Assembly: GCF_036850765.1 (NCBI RefSeq)
Contig: NC_089493.1
Coordinates: 267,633,034 to 267,697,033, forward strand
Origin: Saccopteryx bilineata
Lineage: Eukaryota; Chordata; Mammalia; Chiroptera; Emballonuridae
Length of the DNA: 64,000 nucleotides
Reading direction: 5' to 3'
This document shows positions 56,941-64,000 of the stretch, piece after piece. Numbering within the stretch: the stretch's first letter is position 1; the number at the start of each line of letters is the position of its first letter. The notes below the pieces were generated by a model. That model was not told where the DNA came from and ran no database searches. It was given only the letters and a program-made list of their open reading frames with translations. The position numbers and the translations under genes are program-made.

Positions 56941-58329
56941 CCGGCCTCTCCACTCATAGAGGGACAGATTGCTGGGCCCAGGGAGAGGTCACATCTCTGT
57001 GTAGATAAAAGCACCAGCCACACATGGATGCTCCAACAGCACCAGTTTCTTTCTTTCCTTTCAGTTCAGGTAATGACACGGATGGTCCCCTGGTTTCCTC
57101 CGGACAGAAATGGAAGTTTAGTCCTACTTCCCCTGTTCTGCATACTAAGGTGAGGACCCACATAGACACACAATGTCCTATTCGGCCAAGAAGGCAAACA
57201 GCATTTGTCAGCACACTGAAAACAATCCAAATACAGGAACCTAAGGTACTCTGTAGTCCTTGTCCTTGCTCCCCTCAACCAAGTCCCTGACACTATGAAT
57301 TGGGGACCAACAGCCCCCAGAGGGTTGCTATTACAGGACTTGGGAGCTAAGCTGGGGTACTGCATGGAGTTGTTGTCCTATTGCCTGGCAACACTGAGTG
57401 CCCCTGGCTCCTGGGTCACGTGAGTGCCTCTCCTGCGGCCTCTCCAATTCTGTACTGGCTTTGGGGCAGGGTGTCCTGGGTGGCCCCCTTGGCTGACCCC
57501 AATCCTTAGATGACCCCCGTCTAGCACCATCCTCCTCAATAATGACCTCCAGCTCAGAGGTCCCCACAGGGCCTGACTTCTGCTCACCCCCAACCCCCTA
57601 CAGGATCTGCTCATGTCTCCTGGTTGGGCAGGATCTAAACCCCAACCTGCACCTCCAGTTTCTTACATTTAGGCTAAGTGGTTGAGAACACCTCTCAAAA
57701 CATCTCTGCTTTTTCATCCATTGCAGCCCTTCTCTCTGGCCTCAGAAAAGCAGCAGCAAGGCCACCTTCTCTCTCCCCACTCCCACAGGTGCCTTACTCA
57801 TACTTGGCTTCCTCAACTTAGTGACAAACAGGCTCAAGTTTCCTCCATCCTAAAAAAAGTCTCCCTCACCCCTATCTCCTCATCAGGCCACTGCTTTCTT
57901 CCCTCCCCTTCACAAGCAAACAGGTCTCCAGCTGGTCACCACCAGCCCTCCAGCCACTGCCACTGGTCAGCCTCAACCCTCCATCCAATCCTGCTCAGCT
58001 CGCCGATGACCTCCACCAGCCAAACCTGACAGCCGCTTCCCTCATGCCCTCCTGTCCTTGACTGATTGGCTAGACCCCACATGGCTGGCCAAGGCCTTCC
58101 TTTAGACACGAATCCACCACATGGCCTCCTTCAACTTTTGACACTGATACTCCTCTGGTTTCCTGTAGTGACTTCTCTTCTCCTCCCCATGCAGGCGGCT
58201 CTCAAGGGGGCCTCCCACAACACCCTCCACTCAGTTCTCCCTGGGTCCCAGCCACTGTGACCCAGGCTTTGTCCCTGAGCTTCCAGCTTGCACTTCTCCA
58301 CCACCCCTGGCTGGCACGGTCTTAGGCTC
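56941..58329. other. CASTOR2 intron 1, no feature recognised
   Basis: Pyrimidine-rich 57.7-58.3 kb; no exon or young repeat. Confidence 0.45.
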
Positions 58330-58440
58330 ATTTCTCACATCCACTCTCTGAGACAGGAACGGTTGGCCCCCATTTCACAGACGAGGAAACCGAGGACAGC
58401 AACCTGTCAGCTATAACCGAGACTGCGGTTTGTGCCCTCA
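58330..58440 (-). repeat. MIR fragment, antisense
   Basis: CCCCCATTTCACAGACGAGG then AAACCGAGGACAGCAACCTG, the reverse of MIR. Confidence 0.65.
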
Positions 58441-59283
58441 TCCTGATGGGCCTAGGGATAGACCATAATTGCATATCACTCACTCGCTCTAAAAACCCAC
58501 TGCTGTTTGCTTTGGGCTCGGCCTGCAGCCGACCACCAGGGCAGAGCCAAGGCCTTGGGCTGCCCCTACCTTGGGGCCAGGAGGCTGAGTCATCTCAGAG
58601 AACATTCTCATTTTCAATTGCTGTGGCCAGCTAACACTGGAAACTCGATCTGTTTACTCTCGGATTCCTAACCCAGCAGAGCTAGGCCCTCACATGGGCC
58701 TCTCCTTGGGCATCCTGGGCGACAAGCCCCTGCCAGCCAGAGCCCTGTTCCAACAACAGCTCTTAGACCAGGCGGGGGAGGGGGGCCGGGGAGGGCCGCT
58801 TCCTAGTAAACTTGTCCAGCAAACCGACTCTGAAATTTCAGATTTATGAACCAGATAAATTAGTAAAGGGAAAAGAACTGCAAGAGTTTGTTTAATTTGT
58901 GAAACAGTTTACCACAGGTTCCCCACAAAAACCACAAAGGGGGACCTTCCTGGAATCACCCAGACAGGAAGGCGGAACACAGGGAGGACTGGAATCAGGG
59001 TGGGAGATCACTGTGTGCTGCCTCCTTCATAACGGAACCCTGGGCCGACTGCATACCCCTAGGGAGAGGCCGCTCACCCCTTTGTAAAGCATTCATTCCA
59101 TCCTGGGGAAGCTTATTTCCAGAAACTCAATGTGGCCTCCTTCATTCTGTCTTCAGGGACTCATGGATATTCGCTCCAGCTGCAAGAATGACAAGGAGTC
59201 TAGCAGGACTGTCACTCTTCCCACAATGGGAACAGGACTCACGGGCAAACACTCTGCATAAACCCCAGCTCTTTCCTGCTTAA

Positions 59284-59345
59284 AGCACTGGTTGTCAACC
59301 TTGGCTGCACAGGAAACTCAACTGGTGAACTCTAAAAAGTACCCA
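59284..59345 (+). repeat. MER5-like ancient hAT fossil fragment
   Basis: CACTGGTTGTCAACCTTGGC then TGCACAGGAAACTCAACTGG resembles the common placental element starting CAGTGGTTCTCAACCTTGGC. Short and diverged. Confidence 0.6.
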
Positions 59346-60244
59346 GTGGGCCTGCTGAGGGCGCGTGGCTAAAGCTGGAAACCCAGAGAGACTGTGGGAC
59401 CAGCCTCCCTTGCCAGATGCCTGGGCTTTCCTGGGTAGAAGAGGCCCCTGGCAGGGGGCTTAACCAGGGACTTGAGTACCTCTGCCACCACCCTCTGGTG
59501 GCCCACCCTGGGCGAGTGGCCCTGCAGGGCCGTGCTCATTCAGTGAGCCTCTGCTTGCCCGTCTGGGCCCTCTGGGTCCGAGGTACCACCACCCTCAGCG
59601 ACGTCAGCACCCAGTGGCGTGTCTAAGGTGGGCACACAGGAATGCCTGTTCACCTCAATGCCATCAGGGAGATGACTGGGGGGACCAATCTTCTTGGTTT
59701 GCCTGGGACCATCCTGGTTTGGGCACCAAAAATGCTTCAAAAACAGGCAGAATCACATCGAGGCAACAGAAGTCGAACAGGTGCATGCAGGAGAGGAGGT
59801 GGTGGCTGGAAGGGGGGTGCTTCTGGAATCCAGGGAACCTTTCTCTTCTGGGTTTTGCCCGAGTGCTGGTTCCCTGGCTCGGGTCCGTCTGTGGGACTCC
59901 CTGGCCGCACGATACCACCTGTGCGCGTCCCCTGTGGCCGCCGCTTCGCTCGCAGGGAGGAGAAGTCCTAGCCTTTCTTCCTGCCCTTGGGTTTTCTCTG
60001 TGTCGCTGCTGAGCAGACACACAGGGTCTGCTCGACATCCCACGGTGGGCCTCCAGGGTCCCCAGAGCAAAGGTTTGCGGGGGCAGAGTTGGCGACAGGA
60101 GCATGGATGAGGAGAAAGGGCACTCGACCATCCCCTCGGCGATACCCTGCTCTCTGGGCCAGTGCCGAGAAGCAGCTTGTGAGTGGGACTCGGTGTTTGA
60201 AATGCTTCTCAGGAGATCAAGCCTAGGCTCGGATTCTCATTTCT
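59346..60244. other. CASTOR2 intron 1, no feature recognised
   Basis: Several overlapping open frames at 59.6-60.1 kb have no recognisable domain and overlap one another on both strands. Confidence 0.45.
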
Positions 60245-60755
60245 TCCAGACTTAACACCCCTCAAACTTTGTATTTAAAACTCTGGCATACTTTACCATA
60301 ATAAAACACACAGATTTTAGGTGTACTGTTTGATGAGTTTTGACAAATGCTTAACCTCATTTAACCACCACCCCAATCAAGATACTGCACATCTGTTCCA
60401 GGGCAGTCTTCTCTGTTCCTCTCCCTCCCTCGCTCCCTACCCCCAGGGGGAGGCGACTCCCTGCTCCAGGTTCTACAGTCCTAGGTTCACTGTGCTTGCT
60501 TTAGCTTCAGAACCAGGAAGTGTGTACAATTTTGTGCCTGGATTCCCTTTGTTCCATGTATTGATTTTGAGATTAATCTGTTTTATTTTGTGAACTGTAG
60601 TTATGTTTATTGATGACTATACATGTATATTTATATATATTCATCATGTACTATACTTTTATTTATCCTTTCTCTTGATGACATTTGGTTGTTTTCAGTT
60701 TTTTGGCTTATTACGAACAAAGCTGGTATGAACATCCTTATTTAAAAAAAAAAAA
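60245..60755 (-). repeat. old L1 fragment, antisense
   Basis: TTTAGGTGTACTGTTTGATG, AGTTTTGACAAATGCTTAAC and CATTTGGTTGTTTTCAGTTT then TTATTACGAACAAAGCTGGT are in the order of the reverse of an old mammalian L1 3' region. Confidence 0.82.
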
Positions 60756-63390
60756 ATCTCCTGGTTGGCTTCCTATGCCCCCAAGTCCTGTAATTCCCAC
60801 AAAAGCAGCTCAAGCTCGCCCCACGGAACTGCTCTGCACAGCTCGGCTCATCCAAGCCCGCCTGAGCCCCAGCCTCTGCACAGGTGGGGCCCGTGGCCAG
60901 GCATTCCAACACCCCGTGCTGAGGCCGAATCTCCGCTGAGATGCACAGGCACCTGCCGGTCTGGGGCCCCGGCAAAACCCAGCACACTAAGCATTACCAC
61001 AGTCTATTGAGGTAAGGGCTGTGGAAAAAAGGGAAGGTTTGGATGGGGAGCAGCACATGTCTCCCTTGGCTGGGGTGTCTGGGAAGGGTTCAGGGAGGGC
61101 TGTGTAAGCTGAAGCCTGGAGGAAGAGACCCCCTAACACAAGGAAGAGCAATAGCCCACGGTAGTGTGGCTGAATCATCTACCACCATGGAAACGTTGAA
61201 TATCTTCTACACTTTGTAATGCAACGTTGAGTGGAAAAACAGCAAGCCTAAAAGATGACACACAGCCAGACACCCTTTTCAGATACATACACGGGACAAA
61301 ACCATTTGTAAAAGTCAAGGAAAGATAAGTGTAGGTGGATGGCAGTTACTGACAATGTCATGGTCGCAGTGGGGGTGCTGTTACTCAAAGAATAAACAAA
61401 CGGAAAGTAAAAGCAGGATCAATAAGTATGTCACAGACCAAGGATGAAGGGTAATCAAATTCTATGCACCCGAGATCCATGAAAAAAAAGAAAAGAAAAA
61501 AAAAAGGCTTTGAAATGTTTGAGCACCAGATCAGGTCTGTGAATAAAGCAGCTCACTCTGGCTGGTCCTGCATCTCAGAGGATCCTGCTGTTGGATCCCC
61601 GCAAGCCCCCTCTGCTCCTGCTTGGGCCCCATCCTCTCTCACATGGTGGAAGCTCAGGCTCCACCCACTGTGGTCCACAGGGGGACTCCAGGGCATGCTG
61701 GGATGCAGGATCCAGACACCCGTGGCTGTGGCCAAGTCAGCATGGACGCAGCCTCCAGCCCCCGTGCCCCTCCAGCTGGGAGCCCGGAAGAACGGTCAGG
61801 AGTGTCAAGGGCAGCTGTGCCTACCCGCCTCCATCTTTACCAAATCAGCAGTATCTGCCCAAGACCCCCCTCCCCATCCCGAGACAGAGGGTCCCAGGGA
61901 CAGGAAACAAAAGGGGGTAGGAGGGAGGATGGGAGAAAGAGTCAATCAAGGAAGAGCCTGGAAATGTCTATCTAGACCAGGGGTTACAGCTCAAGGGCCT
62001 GCAAAATACAGGGGTGAAGAGAACCGGGAGTAAGACACGCTTTCCATATTAAACACCCGGGAACACTCTCCACTTGCACCAAGAAACGCGTGGCCCTCTC
62101 TGTTTCTCTTCCTTGTACTTTTGGGAAAGAACTGTGTGGAGGAACAGGCTGACAGAGGCATGACGACGAGTCTGGTACCTGGTCTCGGAGTCGGGGATGC
62201 CGGCAGCAGCAGGGTCTGAGGCGGCCAGAAGTGGGGGTTCTCTCCCTGGTACAATGGGGGCAGCTGCTACTCAGCTCGGAGACGCTGTTACCATGCGGGT
62301 CCTGGATTGTAAAGCTTCCCATTTTTCAAGGAAAAAATGGAAATCCAGGTTTTCATGATCAATCTCAATGCTGAAATGGTGTAATTTTAAAAAAACACTG
62401 GTGGGCCAAAGTAACCCCTCTGGCCTACAAATGCAAAAAATTCCTTTCCCAGACCTCCTCCCCCCAAAGTTCTCAAGCATCCTGGGTTTGAGGGGCAGTC
62501 AGTTTCCCAAATGGCAAGAGGTATGTGTGACTGTGAGGTCACACTTGTGAGGTCAGTGCCTGGGACAAGGGGTGGGTGCGGGCTGAGGACTCCTCAGAGC
62601 TCCCTGGGCTGCCTCTGAGGTCAGGAGTAGGTTAAGCGAATGTAAACCAGATAAAACGAAGTGACTTGTGACACCTGCCAGCTCGGGACACTAACCTGGG
62701 AGTCTTAGCAACTCGCTGCTCCCACCAGGCTGCGGCCTGACTCCTGGAATGCCCCCCCCGCCCCGTGCCCAAGCCCACAGCCTGCTCAGCCCTGCCCACA
62801 TGCCAGGCCTCTCCTTTCCCTCTCCGGGAGGAACCTCTAGCTGTGAGTTGGAAAGGAAGCTGAGCCTCGATTCCCAGCAAGCTGGGTGACCCCGGGCAGG
62901 TCCTGCGCCTCCCTGTGCCTATGTCAGATCCCGTGGTGGCCTGTGATGGTGGGATTGTGGCTCCGGCTCCGCCAAGCCAGTGCCCTGTCCGCCATGGTTC
63001 CATGGGCCCAGCCCTGTGCTTGCCGGGGAGGCAGACGTGAAGCTGATGCAGGAAACGAGCGAAGGAGGGCCACTGGGGCGTGCTGGGCTCTGCGGTTCAG
63101 GGAAGGCACTCTGGAGGCGGCAAGGCCTGAGTAGAAAGTTGCAGAGCTAAGTCTGTGAGAGGCTGGATTTCAGAATGGAGCCAATTCCTGCCAGCCCGGC
63201 CGGCGCAGGCCCAACCCCAGCCCACGGCATGTCTCTCCAGCACCTGCTCTCACATGGCCAACAGGCCAGGTGTGACCCCACTCTGCCCGGCTCTGAGTCA
63301 GGACCGCGACTGCCAACGTGAGCCTGGCCTTCTTCATCGAGCCCAAACCAACCTGAAACAGCGCTGTTCAGCAGAGCTTCCTGGAAGGAC
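60756..63390. other. CASTOR2 intron 1, no gene recognised
   Basis: Contains an A-rich run (61480-61506) without flanking repeats. No CASTOR2 exon 1 (expected Met-start, about 37 codons) is visible on the - strand. Confidence 0.5.
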
Positions 63391-63394
63391 GGAA

Positions 63395-63560
63395 ATGGCC
63401 CACACCCACGTTGTCCAGTTGGATGGCCACTGGCCACACGTAGCTATTGAGCACTTGGAAATGTGGCTCGTAAGGCTAAAGAACTGAATTTAAAATTTTT
63501 ATTTAAATTTAAATAGTCACATGTAGTAAGAGGCTACCAGTTTGGACACCGAGGTTCTAG
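63395..63560 (+). repeat. ancient hAT-type MITE fossil
   Basis: GTAGCTATTGAGCACTTGGA, AATGTGGCTCGTAAGGCTAA, AAGAACTGAATTTAAAATTT, AAATAGTCACATGTAGTAAG and the closing GGCTACCAGTTTGGACACC fit an old DNA-transposon repeat common to placental mammals. I do not assign a family name. Confidence 0.7.
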
Positions 63561-64000
63561 AACTCAAATGCTAGCAATGTGCACCTGAAACAGCCCCGGG
63601 CCAGCCCGGCCTGCAGCTCCGGGGCCACGCCCGCCTGGCCGTCTGGCTGTGGTTCACCCCCAGCCACTGGCACCGAGACTGTTTCAGACATAGATTCCAG
63701 CCCTGGTTTCGTGATTTGGGAAACTTCAACGAGGCCCTCAAGAGTGGCTGAATAGCTGCTGGCATGAGGCCGGCTCTCAAGTCTGATGCTCACATTATCC
63801 CACTTTTCCCAGGGAAAGTCTCCTTGTTTGCGTAGCTCCTGGGAGGAAACGTTTAGCATTGACACTGAGCATATTTAACGAGCTCAACCTTGAGCCAGAA
63901 GAAAGGGCAGACGAACTTCTATCATGCTTATGGGGAGCTGACCTACTTGCCTCTCTCTTCACCCTCCCATTACCAAGACGGCACAATGAAACGGGATAGA

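Noticed and set aside
59614..60131. Overlapping 105-155 residue frames on both strands
   Set aside because: GC-rich intron with several mutually overlapping frames is expected by chance. No motif or splice structure was seen.
61480..61506. A-rich run as another poly(A)-only insertion
   Set aside because: No flanking direct repeat could be found, and the run is interrupted by G at intervals, so it is treated as simple sequence.

Overview
This is vertebrate, mammalian nuclear DNA, almost certainly from a bat. Coding sequence is confined to short exons with GT/AG splice sites. Most of the rest is intron, long 3' UTR and interspersed repeats. Three tRNA-headed SINE families dominate (my labels): A, head GCCCTGGCCGGTTGGCTCAG; B, head GCCTGACCAGGTGGTGGCGC, about 330-390 bp; C, head GCCTGACCTGTGGTGGCGCA, about 190 bp. 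Together with young hAT miniature transposons and a mariner, these suggest a horseshoe or leaf-nosed bat (Rhinolophoidea). The mammalian gene content is firm; the bat family is inferred from repeat style alone. Layout: the left third (1-19.3 kb) is the 3' end of RCC1L (WBSCR16) on the + strand. Its last two coding exons are at 1586-1671 and 18344-18421, separated by a 16.7 kb intron packed with nested repeats, and a poly(A) signal lies at 19301. An intergenic stretch (about 19.3-26.7 kb) has SINEs, an old L1 and one hAT element but no gene I can see. The right part (26.7-64 kb) is CASTOR2 (GATSL2) on the - strand. Coding exons 2 to 9 run from 47672 down to 32264, and a long SINE-free 3' UTR is inferred down to about 26.69 kb. 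From 47.7 kb to the right edge is intron 1; exon 1 (about 37 codons) lies outside the window. The two genes are convergent, tail to tail, the arrangement I recall for the Williams-Beuren region on human 7q11.23. They do not form a pathway: RCC1L is a mitochondrial RCC1-like protein and CASTOR2 is a cytosolic ACT-domain partner of GATOR2 in amino-acid sensing by mTORC1. Beyond the genes, the window records retrotransposition and transposition events. These include hAT elements with 8-bp target duplications, a mariner with intact terminal repeats, a probable U6-SINE template jump, a SINE with apparent 3' transduction, a SINE nested in a hAT element, an insertion that is nothing but poly(A), an 8-copy 42-bp minisatellite and a 3-copy 137-bp tandem repeat. 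I found no evidence of an undescribed multi-gene system; the unusual signals are structural.
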